NCBI RefSeq assembly: GCF_016704835.1
Contig: NZ_JADIZJ010000021.1
Location: 372,001-436,000, forward strand
DNA: 64,000 bases
From: Sphingopyxis sp.
GTDB lineage: Bacteria > Pseudomonadota > Alphaproteobacteria > Sphingomonadales > Sphingomonadaceae
Reading direction: 5' to 3'
Shown here in pieces: positions 1 through 7,930 of this stretch. Within the stretch, counting starts at the first letter, position 1; each line of letters begins with the position of its first letter. The notes below the pieces were generated by a model that was given only the letters and a program-made list of their open reading frames with translations, made no database searches and had not been told where the DNA came from. The position numbers were made by a program, and so were the translations under genes.

Positions 1-285
1 CCCGTCGGCGACCAGAATGATCCGGTCGTCGCCCTGCACAAGCCCCATCAGGTCGGAGGCAGCGCGCACCGGGGTCACTTTCAGCCCGCGGCGGCGGATC
101 CGGTCACAGGTGGCCAGCAGGTCGGCGGGAAGCGCCGCAACTGCGACGGCAATATGCGTCACCCCAACATCGGCCAGCCGCGCCGCCTGCCGCTCGATCA
201 GCGTTTCGCCCGCCACGGTAACGAGCGCGCGCAGCCCGCCGTCGGGCAAGACTTCGCTGGCGCCGATCAGCGCAATCAGAGCCAT
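1..285 (-). CDS. Partial nucleotidyltransferase-like protein (N-terminus only)
   Basis: Reads leftwards off the window edge; about 95 N-terminal residues are visible, starting at the ATG at 285-283. The visible sequence MALIALIGASEV then ALVTVAGETLIERQAARL resembles the N-terminus of GT-A-fold sugar-nucleotide or NTP transferases (beta-strand, small-residue loop, then the GETLIERQ helix), and a later segment GDDRIILVADG fits the strand that leads into the metal-binding Asp. The upstream frame holds no other start codon close by, and no clear ribosome site is seen. It is divergent from the SDR gene at 394. The function is inferred only from fold-like features, so substrate and pathway are unknown. 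Confidence 0.55.
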   Translation of the reverse strand, partial: MALIALIGASEVLPDGGLRALVTVAGETLIERQAARLADVGVTHIAVAVAALPADLLATCDRIRRRGLKVTPVRAASDLMGLVQGDDRIILVADG

Positions 286-393
286 CGGCGGGCGCGATGA
301 TATTGAAACGTCACGGCTCACCGTCATATGGCGCCGAACCGGTTTGGCAAGCATCGCTTGTCGCGCCGTTACGGCGCATGATACGCCGCCGCG

Positions 394-1101
394 GTGACAG
401 GCAACGGATCGGCAATCATCATCGGGGCTTCGGGCGGGATCGGCGCTGCGCTGGCCGACGCTTTGCAGGTAGATGGACACCATGACGTCATCCACCGCTT
501 CGCGCGCCAGCTTCCCGCGCCGCACAGCATCGACATCACCGACGAAGCATCAGTCGCTGCCGCCGCAGCCTGGGTTCACGACAGCGGTCCGCCGCCGCGG
601 CTGGTGATTGTCGCCACGGGCCTCCTCCACGCTCAGGGACAGCAGCCCGAACGAAAGCTCGCCGACATCAATGCCGACTGGATGGCGCAGAGCTTTGCTG
701 TCAACACGATTGGACCGGCGCTGATTGCCAAATATTTCCTGCCCCTGCTGCCCCGCCGCGGACGCACCGTTTTCGCGATGCTGTCGGCGCGCGTCGGCAG
801 CATCGGCGATAACCGCAGCGGCGGCTGGTACAGCTATCGCGCGTCGAAAGCCGCGCTCAACCAGCTGGTACGCAGCTTCGCGATTGCCGAAGCGCGGCGC
901 AACCCTGACGCGCTCGTCGTCGCGCTGCACCCCGGCACTGTGGACACCAGCCTGTCGGCGCCGTTTCAGCGCGGCGTCCCCATCGAAAAGCTGACGTCGG
1001 CCGCCGCTGCCGCCGTCAATCTGCAGCGCACGCTAGAGACGCTGACATCCGCCGAAACCGGTCGGATTTTCGCGTGGGACGGCAGTGAAATCATTCCCTG
1101 A
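394..1101 (+). CDS. Short-chain dehydrogenase/reductase, C-factor-like
   Basis: A 235-residue SDR with a GTG start. The glycine-rich nucleotide-binding motif (GASGGIGAAL) is at about residues 11-20, an NNAG-equivalent segment lies in the middle (SFAVNTIGPAL), and the catalytic YSYRASKAAL (YxxxK) is at about residues 148-157. The C-terminal LHPGTVDTSLSAPF stretch is typical of the CsgA/C-factor branch of SDRs, which are cytosolic NAD(P)-dependent oxidoreductases of mostly unknown substrate. Followed by an 82-bp gap and then gyrA. The start codon lacks a strong ribosome site, so the exact N-terminus is uncertain. Confidence 0.8.
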   Translation: MTGNGSAIIIGASGGIGAALADALQVDGHHDVIHRFARQLPAPHSIDITDEASVAAAAAWVHDSGPPPRLVIVATGLLHAQGQQPERKLADINADWMAQSFAVNTIGPALIAKYFLPLLPRRGRTVFAMLSARVGSIGDNRSGGWYSYRASKAALNQLVRSFAIAEARRNPDALVVALHPGTVDTSLSAPFQRGVPIEKLTSAAAAAVNLQRTLETLTSAETGRIFAWDGSEIIP

Positions 1102-1183
1102 AAAGCTACCGAATCGCTGGCATTCCCCGCCGCCGTCGGCTAGGTAAAAACCACCTCCCGAAAAGCAGAAAAAAGGCCGGGTC

Positions 1184-3917
1184 TTGACCGAAGAAAATAC
1201 GCCGACGCCGCCGTCCGAAGACGGCATTTCGCCGATCAACATCGTCGACGAAATGAAGACAAGCTACCTCGATTACGCGATGAGCGTGATCGTCAGCCGC
1301 GCGCTGCCCGATGTGCGCGACGGGCTAAAGCCGGTGCACCGGCGCATCCTCTATTCGGCGTTCGAAAGCGGCTATGTCGCGGGGCGTCCTTATCGCAAAT
1401 CGGCGCGTATCGTCGGTGACGTCATGGGTAAATATCACCCCCACGGCGACAGCTCGATCTACGACGCGCTCGCGCGCATGACGCAGGACTGGTCGATGAG
1501 CGTCCCGCTCGTCGATGGCCAAGGCAATTTCGGCTCGATGGATCCCGATCCGCCAGCGGCGATGCGCTACACCGAATCGCGCCTTGCCAAGGTCGCGAAC
1601 ACGCTGCTCGGCGATCTCGACAAGGACACCGTCGATTTCCAGCCGAACTATGACGGGTCGGAGTCCGAGCCTACCGTCCTGCCCGCCCGCTATCCCAATC
1701 TGCTCGTCAACGGCGCGGGCGGCATTGCGGTCGGCATGGCAACTAACATCCCCCCGCACAACCTGGGCGAAGTGATCAACGCGACGCTGGCGACGATCGA
1801 CAATCCCGAAATCACCCTCGACGAACTGATGACGATCATCCCCGGCCCCGATTTCCCGACCGGCGCGCTGATGCTGGGCCAGGGCGGCGCGCGCAACGCC
1901 TATGCCACCGGACGCGGCTCGGTGATGATGCGCGCGACGCACATCATTGAGGAAGGCAGAAACGACCGACAATCGATTGTATTGACGTCCATTCCGTTCC
2001 AGGTCGGCAAGTCGGGTCTGGTTGAGAAAATCGCCGAAGCGGCGCGCGACAAGCGCATCGAAGGCGTCTCCGACATCCGCGACGAATCGAACCGCGAAGG
2101 CGTCCGGGTCGTCATCGAGCTGAAGCGCGACGCGACCGCCGAGGTCGTGCTCAACCAGCTCTGGCGCCACACCCCGGCGCAATCATCCTTCCCCGCCAAT
2201 ATGCTGGCAATCCGCGGCGGCCGCCCCGAAATGATGGGGCTCAAGACGATCCTGTCGGCATTCATCGATTTCCGCGAAGAAGTGATCACTCGTCGCTGCA
2301 AGTATGAGCTAAACAAGGCACGCGACCGCGCCCATATCTTGCTCGGCCTCGTCGTGGCGGTCAGCAATCTCGACGAAGTCGTCCGCATCATCCGGGGTTC
2401 GCCCAGCCCCGCCGCGGCTCGCGAAGCGCTGCTCGCGCGCGAATGGCCGATCGGCGACATCGCGCCTTATATTCGCCTAGTCGAAGCGATCGACGGCGAG
2501 CTGGACGACAGCTCGAGCTATCGCCTGTCCGAAGTCCAGGTCAAGGCCATCCTCGATCTCCGCCTGCATCGCTTGACGGCGCTTGGCCGCGACGAAATCG
2601 GCAAAGAACTCAAGGAACTGGCGGACGAGATTGAGGAACTTCTGAGTATCCTCGCCAACCGCGACAAGCTGGTTGCCGTGATGCGCGAAGAGCTGATCGC
2701 GGTGCGTGACGAATTCGCCAAACCGCGCCGCACCCAGCTCGCGCCTGCCGCCGACGGCATCGACGACGAAGATCTGATCGAGCGCGAAGAGATGGTCGTG
2801 ACCGTCACCATGGACGGCTATATCAAGCGCACCACCCTCGACACGTTCCGCGCCCAGCGCCGCGGCGGCAAGGGGCCGCGCCGGCATGGCGACGAAGGAC
2901 GAGGATGTCGTCACCGAAATGTTCGTCACCTCGACGCACACCCCGGTGTTGTTCTTCTCGACCCTCGGCAAAGTGTACCGCATGAAGGTGTGGCGCTTGC
3001 CCGAAGGCGGACCGGCGACGCGCGGACGCCCGATGGTCAATTTGCTGCCGCTGGGCAAGGACGAGACGATCTCGACCGTGCTTCCCCTTCCCGAAGACGA
3101 AACCGAGTGGGGCAAGCTCCACGTCATGTTCGCCACCGCCAAGGGCAGCGTGCGGCGCAACAGCATGGACGCCTTCACCAACGTGCCATCGAACGGCAAG
3201 ATCGCGATGAAGTTCGAAGGTGAGGACGAGGACGACTGTCTGATCGGCGTCGCCCTGCTCGACGAAAGCGACGATGTCCTGCTCGCGACGCAGCAAGGCA
3301 AGGCGATCCGCTTTGCCGGCGACGACGTCCGCGAATTCCAGAGCCGCAATTCGACCGGCGTACGCGGCATGCGCCTCGCCGCGGGCGACGAGGTGATCTC
3401 GCTGTCGATTCTCCACCGCGTCGGCACGACCGGCGACGAACGCGAAGCCTATCTGCGCGCCGCGCCGTGGAAGGACAATGAGAACGAACCGACGCTGCCC
3501 GCCGACCGCATGGAAGAGCTCGCCGCGCGCGAACAGTTCATCCTCACCGTCTGCGCCAACGGCTATGGCAAGCTCTCGTCCGCCTATGAATATCGCCGCA
3601 CTGGCCGCGGTGGTCAGGGGATCACCAACATCGACAACATCGCCCGCAACGGCCTCGTCGTAGCCAGCTTCCCCGCGACCAAGGCGCATCAGCTGATGCT
3701 GGTCACCAACCAGGCGAAACTGATCCGCATGGGACTTGATTCGATGCGTGTTATCGGCCGCGGAACGGCGGGCGTCCGTCTGTTCGACGTTGCGAACAAC
3801 GAACATGTCGTGTCGGCGGCGCTGATCGAGGAAAGCGAAGAAGTCGAAGTCGAGGGCGTAGAGACCGAAGCCGGAACTGAAGCCCCCGAAACCACACCCG
3901 ACAGCACTGCCGAATGA
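1184..3917 (+). pseudogene. gyrA: DNA gyrase subunit A, frame interrupted by one extra G
   Basis: Encodes the DNA-breaking and wrapping subunit of gyrase. The start is TTG at 1184. The catalytic Tyr129 lies in AMRYTESRL, and the quinolone-determining segment has Ser90 and Asp94, the wild-type-like residues equivalent to E. coli Ser83 and Asp87. The GyrA box QRRGGKG (residues 558-564, 2855-2875) shows that this is gyrase and not topoisomerase IV. Directly after the box the frame fails: the 5' frame runs on to 3223 as nonsense, while the wrapping domain continues in the +1 frame from about 2876 to the TGA at 3915-3917. Removing one G from the run at 2872-2875 restores an uninterrupted 910-residue protein of normal length for the family, ending in an acidic tail. 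As the gene is essential, a sequencing error is the likeliest cause. The stop overlaps the DUF952 start (ATGA). Confidence 0.9.
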
Positions 3918-4222
3918 TCACGACCACCGCCTTCAAGATATTGACCCATCAGCAATGGGCCGATTTCGAACGCGAACGCGTCTTTCGCGGCGCCCCGATC
4001 GACATCGCCGACGGCTATATCCACCTCTCGACCACCGAGCAGCTCGAAGGAACGCTGGCCAAGCATTTCGCCGGCCAAACCGATCTGATGCTCGTCGAGG
4101 TCGATCTCATCCGGCTCGGCGACGCGATCCGCTGGGAAGAAGCGCGCGGCGGCGAGATGTTCCCGCATCTCTACGCCGAATTGCCGATCGACGTGGTGGT
4201 TAGCCTGCAACGGCGGGATTGA
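3914..4222 (+). CDS. DUF952 family protein
   Basis: A 102-residue protein that starts inside the gyrA stop (ATGA overlap), so it is probably translated by coupling. The family hallmarks are present: an N-terminal AFKILTHQQW, a central DGYIHLSTTEQLEGT with the conserved HLS, and LYAELPIDVV near the end. DUF952 proteins are small, soluble and uncharacterised; I assign no function. The decayed island starts downstream, so the ancestral 3' neighbour may have been displaced. Confidence 0.8.
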   Translation: MITTTAFKILTHQQWADFERERVFRGAPIDIADGYIHLSTTEQLEGTLAKHFAGQTDLMLVEVDLIRLGDAIRWEEARGGEMFPHLYAELPIDVVVSLQRRD

Positions 4223-4236
4223 AGTGGGTACACTTG

Positions 4237-4305
4237 CTCCTGCGAACACGCGAACGCGCTTTCCTACAGCTTTGATCCAGCTTCGGACCCTTGTGTTCGC
4301 CGGAG
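4237..4305. repeat. Imperfect inverted repeat downstream of DUF952
   Basis: CTCCTGCGAACAC at 4237-4249 pairs with GTGTTCGCCGGAG at 4293-4305 with one mismatch. There is no T-run, so it is not a classical intrinsic terminator. It resembles the palindromic intergenic repeats seen elsewhere in the window but is not a clear copy of any of them. Confidence 0.5.
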
Positions 4306-4405
4306 AATAAGCCTCATCACCTGCCTCCTGCTCAGCATCTGCGATATCGATGATGAGGCCTGCTGCCGGTTTGGACGGCCACCGAGACAGTGTGTTTCCA
4401 TCTAT

Positions 4406-4576
4406 CGGAGGCCCACACTGCAAAGACGCAAGCCCAGCCGTGAGTTCCGGCTTGAGGCGGTAAGGGTGACCTCGAGCGCGGGGCGAACGAACGTGCGGGC
4501 GTCGCGCGATCTGGGCGCCTACCCAAACGTGCTGCGTAAGCGGGATCGGCCGCAGGCCACTGCCCCACTCTTGTAG
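4406..4576 (+). pseudogene. IS3-family OrfA transposase remnant
   Basis: An open frame from 4406 to the TAG at 4574-4576 reads LQRRKPSREFRLEAVRV, then RASRDLGAYPNVLRKRDR. This matches the helix-turn-helix signature of IS3/IS911 OrfA (REFKLEAVRL, then a QAARDLGVxxxVLRKW pattern). There is no start codon in a sensible place, no OrfB and no recognisable terminal inverted repeats, so only a scrap of about 55 residues survives. It lies about 80 bp to the left of the distal tRNA-Tyr repeat, just outside the apparent island boundary. Confidence 0.7.
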
Positions 4577-4656
4577 AAAATTATGTAGCAGCCCAGGCAG
4601 GCGCTGGCCCGAAGGCTAGTCCAAACCGGGGAGTGCTGCGGGAAGTGAAAGAAGTT

Positions 4657-4675
4657 TGGTGGACAGGGCTGGATT
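4657..4675. repeat. Distal attachment-site copy (3' end of tRNA-Tyr)
   Basis: TGGTGGACAGGGCTGGATT at 4657-4675 is identical to 6882-6900, which is the last 19 nt of the tRNA-Tyr gene including the encoded CCA. A displaced copy of a tRNA 3' end, with integrase remains between the two, is what tRNA-targeting tyrosine-recombinase elements leave behind. The two copies define an interval of about 2.2 kb. Confidence 0.85.
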
Positions 4676-4901
4676 ACCAGATTTCACCAGAAAACCGCAG
4701 AAAACCTAGGGTCTTTCACTGCCGTTGTGGGCAAATGTGTGGCAGTTCAGTGGGGCAACAGCAAGGCCATGACCTGTTCCTTTAGAAACGTTAAGCCCAT
4801 TTCAGAGGTCCGCGAAGGTTTGGGTCTAGAGCCGATTTTCCACATCAGAACGCCGCCAGCTGGAAAGCCGGCGGCGCCTGAAATCCCAAATTAAGCGAGA
4901 A
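4676..4901. other. Non-coding stretch next to distal att copy
   Basis: No supportable gene. CTAGGGT followed by a T-rich tract occurs near 4708 and again near 6854, and GTGTGGCAGTT near 4738 resembles the GTGTAGCAAC motifs at about 6808 and 6821 beside the other att copy. These could be arm-type recombinase sites, but the similarity is short. Confidence 0.3.
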
Positions 4902-5576
4902 TTAAAAGGCGTAGCGCACCCTTAACTTGCGTTGCTGCTGGCCACGCCGACGCATCGCAAAACCAATCCCGCCGAAGCCTAAGAGCATCATAGCCCATGT
5001 AGAGGGCTCAGGTACCGCTCCACTGACGCTGCTAAACTTCAAGTCTTCCATATAAAAATCATTGCCAGTGACATTGGACAAACGAAAAGTATCAAATGAT
5101 ACTCCTGAAAACCCAATGAACTGAGGTGAACTGCAACAGTTATTGTTGTTGTAAGTGTAGCTTTCCACGAGATTCCCGGCGAGATAGGTTTGAAACGTTG
5201 CAGAAGTCGGCGAGTTGAATTCAAAAAATGCCCCAGCGAGCTGTACGGGCGATGCAAACGTGAAATCCCAAATAGCCTGCGGGGTGCCAGCGCCGTTATT
5301 TGCAAATGAGGCTGCATGCATGCCCACCATGACGGCAGAGTTATTTGTGTAAGCATTCGAGGCATATAACGGTTGCCCGCTTACGGTCAGACCGGCCGAA
5401 GCATATTGATTAGTAATTACTGTCCCTGGCGCGAGGGCATGATCGTCGAACGTCACGATAGTAGTGCCGGGGCCTGCTCCGGGGTCAGTGAGGACCACCG
5501 CTGCAGCTGCCATCGTCGGGAGGGCCGTCGCGAGGACTCCCGCAGTGATAACCGTAATGCCGGTTCGGATAAACAT
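4902..5576 (-). CDS. PEPxxWA-CTERM exported protein
   Basis: 224 residues from the ATG at 5576, chosen because TTGAGGGG lies about 9 nt upstream; an ATG at 5603 would add nine residues. There is an N-terminal signal peptide (MFIRTGITV, hydrophobic core, cleavage near TMAAAA). A middle region of beta-rich, Asn/Thr/Ser-rich sequence has a CC pair. The C-terminal sorting signal is VPEPSTWAMMLLGFGGIGFA followed by RRR, the PEPxxWA-CTERM form handled by exosortase-type systems in sphingomonads, though an unusual 13-residue tail follows the Arg cluster. The product is expected to be exported and processed at the envelope. It is the only intact gene in the tRNA-Tyr island. The ligand or role of the extracellular domain is unknown. 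Confidence 0.8.
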   Translation of the reverse strand: MFIRTGITVITAGVLATALPTMAAAAVVLTDPGAGPGTTIVTFDDHALAPGTVITNQYASAGLTVSGQPLYASNAYTNNSAVMVGMHAASFANNGAGTPQAIWDFTFASPVQLAGAFFEFNSPTSATFQTYLAGNLVESYTYNNNNCCSSPQFIGFSGVSFDTFRLSNVTGNDFYMEDLKFSSVSGAVPEPSTWAMMLLGFGGIGFAMRRRGQQQRKLRVRYAF

Positions 5577-5840
5577 AATTAAGCCCCTCAACATGCCACC
5601 CAATCGTGACCTTACGCTCGCTGCTGTAAACTTAACAAGCGAGAACGCAAATCTAAACTTCTGTTTCTAAACGGGACACTACGAGTCTCACCGGAAAAGC
5701 CCCGTTGCCGCTAAAGGGCGTTAAACAAAGCGAATATGCGAAGCAGGCGGTATTAACAGACGATAACGGAAAAATTACTAAACTAGGCGGCAATCAAGTC
5801 AGCCAAAACGATGTAGGGCATCTTGAGTGTACCCGGAAAC
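5577..5840. other. Intergenic region, no gene seen
   Basis: 264 bp between the PEP-CTERM gene and the recombinase scrap. It is noticeably more AT-rich than the flanking core genome (for example around 5730-5800) and holds the leader of the PEP-CTERM gene. I see no convincing frame, RNA gene or terminator. Confidence 0.4.
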
Positions 5841-5997
5841 CTACAGCCTAGCGAGCAGGTTGCGAACGCTGGAGGCATGCCACCGCCCGCCCCCGCCGTG
5901 TCTGGATACGCTGTGCATTGAGTTCGGCGGCGATGGTGGTCAGCGACGTGTTACTGCTTGCCCTTATCTCCCGCACGGCCCCTGCAAGTTCTACCGC
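5841..5997 (-). pseudogene. Serine recombinase C-terminal fragment, frameshifted
   Basis: The minus strand reads VELAGAVREIRASSN and TSLTTIAAELNAQRIQT, then after a frame change GGRWHASSVRNLLARL and a TAG stop at 5843-5841. This matches the characteristic C-terminus of large serine recombinases and resolvase-like proteins (IAxELNxRGIxTPRGGxWxxxxVxxLLxR). Only about 50 residues remain. The fragment overlaps, in a different frame, the last 15 codons of the interrupted gene at 5951-6544, so that gene's present C-terminus probably reads into foreign DNA. Confidence 0.7.
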
Positions 5998-6544
5998 TTA
6001 CGCGATTACAAGTCGTCTCGGGATTCTCTTGAGAGCATTTGGTCAACAAAAGAGCAACTTCGCCTCCACCGACGATCCGCACACGATCAACTGCAGCAGG
6101 CTTCGTTATCCCGGCAAAGAGCACCTCAATGGACAAAGAGGTGCTCCCCGGCGGTATCAGCAAAACCTCCTCATTTGCTAGGTTCGCAAGAGCGATACCC
6201 ATGCGCTTCTGATTTTCTGTTATGACAGCAGCGGTTCCGTGACTCCGCTTAAGATCGGGAAAGTTGAGGAATAGCGACACGTTTTGCCCAGCCAACGGCC
6301 GCAAGTGCTCCCAGTTTTCATTAAACGCACTGAAATATAAGCGGCGTTCCTCCACCCGGTTTGATAGCCGCAGCATCGTGCCGGTGTCGAAGTCGGCATA
6401 TGCGACGCATGATTGCGTTTCTTTACAGATGAACTATCCGCGCTCCGTTTTTTTATAGAGGGCATTCTGCGCGACGGCTGGAACCCCGGGTAGCACGAAT
6501 GCTGCGCCAAGCGCGCTGATAAGCATCGAACGGATCGAGATCAT
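5951..6544 (-). pseudogene. Secreted protein gene with in-frame amber stop
   Basis: From the ATG at 6544 the frame encodes a clear signal peptide (MISIRSMLISALGAAFVLPG, cleavage near AVAQNA). It then hits TAG at 6436-6434 after 36 codons and stays open in the same frame for about 160 more codons to 5951. The continuation reads FICKETQSCVAYADFDTG and later LYFSAFNENWEHLRP, which looks like genuine protein. TAG is one base from TGG (Trp), which would suit the context. The start overlaps the stop of the preceding integrase fragment (ATGA). I do not recognise the family. The last residues (after about TKCSQ) coincide with recombinase debris and are probably not original. Confidence 0.65.
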
Positions 6545-6801
6545 TTGCTCACCTTTGTTGCATTGGTCACCGGCGGCCCGCGTTTGGACGCAGCAGCGAG
6601 TTTGTCGCGGGCCTTCTGCACCTGTCGGGTGTACGCCGGCGCGATCACTGGGAGCATCCCCTGAGCGGCCTTCTTGTCCTCCTCTCCGGTGGACATATTG
6701 AACTCACCGGGGAGGATTCTCGCAACGTCAGTCGGCCAACGCTTCCGAACCTGCCACTTCGCGGACCCCTTTCGGCGGGATAATTTGAACACAGCTTCCA
6801 T
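6541..6801 (-). pseudogene. Tyrosine integrase N-terminal fragment
   Basis: 86 residues from the ATG at 6801 (an upstream ATG at 6816 is also possible). VFKLSRRKGSAKWQVRKRWP followed by TDVARILPGEFNMSTGEEDK resembles the DUF6538-like, arm-binding N-terminus of phage-type tyrosine recombinases (basic beta-hairpin, then a domain whose family pattern is SLGTxDxxEA). The catalytic domain with its Arg-His-Arg-Tyr residues is absent. It is positioned as expected for an integrase of an element inserted in the tRNA-Tyr 3' end: it begins about 80 bp from the tRNA and reads away from it. Two GTGTAGCAAC motifs lie just upstream (about 6808 and 6821). Confidence 0.6.
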
Positions 6802-6881
6802 GCCTCCGTGTAGCAACTTTGTGTAGCAACGGAAGGTCAGAAACCAATGTTTTCTAGGGTTTTCAGCGCCCTTGAGGGCGG

Positions 6882-6900
6882 TGGTGGACAGGGCTGGATT
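6882..6900. repeat. Proximal attachment-site copy within tRNA-Tyr
   Basis: The 19 bp at the 3' end of the tRNA gene are duplicated exactly at 4657-4675. In this position the repeat is part of the intact tRNA, as expected for the reconstituted side of an integration event. Confidence 0.85.
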
Positions 6901-6967
6901 CGAACCAGCGTACGGAAACCCGGGCAGATTTACAGTCTGCTGCCTTTAACCACTCGGCCACCTGTCC
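6882..6967 (-). tRNA. tRNA-Tyr (GTA)
   Basis: An 86-nt class II tRNA with long variable arm. Acceptor GGACAGG (6967-6961) pairs with CCTGTCC (6892-6886), the discriminator is A and the CCA is encoded at 6884-6882. The anticodon loop reads CTGTAAA with anticodon GTA, and the T-arm is CTGGTTCGAATCCAG. Its 3' end is the integration target of the adjacent remnant island. Confidence 0.95.
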
Positions 6968-7046
6968 ATGGGGTCCGCTTTGGGAAGCGGTCCAATGGCG
7001 AAACGAGGCTTGCCTGTCAATGCCAGTCATGGGAAAGGCGCGCGCT

Positions 7047-7817
7047 ATGAGACAGATTTCCCGTCACCGTCGCCCGCAAGGCCAGGCCCAGCGCGGCCAG
7101 GCCACCCGTTTCTGGGGCCGCCACGCCGTTCTCGCGGCGCTCGCCAACCCCGAACGCACCGTCAAACGCATCTGGGGAACGCGCGAAGCGCTGGGTCAGC
7201 TTGACCTGCCGCCGGTGGTTCCGATCAGCTATGCCGAGGTTACCGACCTCGCGCGACTGGTCGCGCGCGATGCGCCGCATCAAGGGCTGGTGATCGAGGT
7301 CGATCCGCTCGAAGACATCTATCTTGGCGACCTGTTGCAACTAGAGGTCGATACCGACAGCAAGCGCCCGCTCATTGTCCTCGATCAGGTCACCGATCCG
7401 CACAATATCGGCGCGGTGCTGCGTTCGGCCGCCGCATTCGATGCTGCCGCGATCATCACCCAAGACCGCCACAGCCCGCCCGAAAGCGGCGTCATCGCGC
7501 GGTCGGCCTCTGGAGCGCTCGAAATTGTGCCGTGGATCCGCGTCGTCAACCTGTCGCGCGCGCTGGAGGAGATTGCCGAGGCGCAATACTGGCGCATCGG
7601 GCTGATGGGAGACACCGAAACGACATTGGGCTCGACGCTCGACGGTAGCAAGGTCGCGCTAGTGCTCGGTTCCGAAGGCGACGGGATGCGCCACAATGTG
7701 ATGGAGCATTGCGACGTGCTGGCCAAACTGCCGATCTCGCCGCGCATGGAAAGCCTGAACATCTCGAACGCCGCTGCCGTCGCGCTCTACGCGGTGGCGA
7801 CGGCGGGCAAGGGCTGA
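7047..7817 (+). CDS. rlmB: 23S rRNA 2'-O-ribose methyltransferase, RlmB-like
   Basis: A SpoU/TrmH-superfamily SAM-dependent methyltransferase, probably modifying the ribosomal RNA G2251 equivalent. The N-terminal substrate-binding domain has FWGRHAVLAAL. The trefoil-knot catalytic domain carries the three SPOUT motifs: VLDQVTDPHNIGAVLRSAAA (Asn and Arg), ALVLGSEGDGM, and PRMESLNISNAAAVALYA. The ATG at 7047 is preferred because GGGAAAGG lies about 9 nt upstream; the ATG at 7020 would add nine residues. The basic N-terminus (RHRRPQGQAQRG) may bind RNA. It is convergent with the ferredoxin gene across a palindromic repeat. Confidence 0.85.
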   Translation: MRQISRHRRPQGQAQRGQATRFWGRHAVLAALANPERTVKRIWGTREALGQLDLPPVVPISYAEVTDLARLVARDAPHQGLVIEVDPLEDIYLGDLLQLEVDTDSKRPLIVLDQVTDPHNIGAVLRSAAAFDAAAIITQDRHSPPESGVIARSASGALEIVPWIRVVNLSRALEEIAEAQYWRIGLMGDTETTLGSTLDGSKVALVLGSEGDGMRHNVMEHCDVLAKLPISPRMESLNISNAAAVALYAVATAGKG

Positions 7818-7828
7818 GCCCAAAGGCT

Positions 7829-7917
7829 GTCATAGCGAGCGACGAAGCAATCTCCAGCTAGCAGCCTTCAATGCCGATAGCTGGCGATTGCTTCGTCGCT
7901 CCGTTCCTCGCAATGAC
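7829..7917. repeat. Palindromic intergenic repeat, family A copy 1
   Basis: GTCATAGCGAGCGACGAAGC and the inverse GCTTCGTCGCTCCG...CGCAATGAC form an imperfect long hairpin. Related copies are at 22310-22402 and 46845-46925. It lies between the convergent rlmB and ferredoxin genes. Confidence 0.75.
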
Positions 7918-7930
7918 GAGGGAGCAGAGC

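Noticed and set aside
5827..6225. A 132-codon plus-strand frame in the island
   Set aside because: It overlaps, in antisense, both the interrupted secreted-protein gene and the recombinase tail, which have recognisable protein features on the minus strand.
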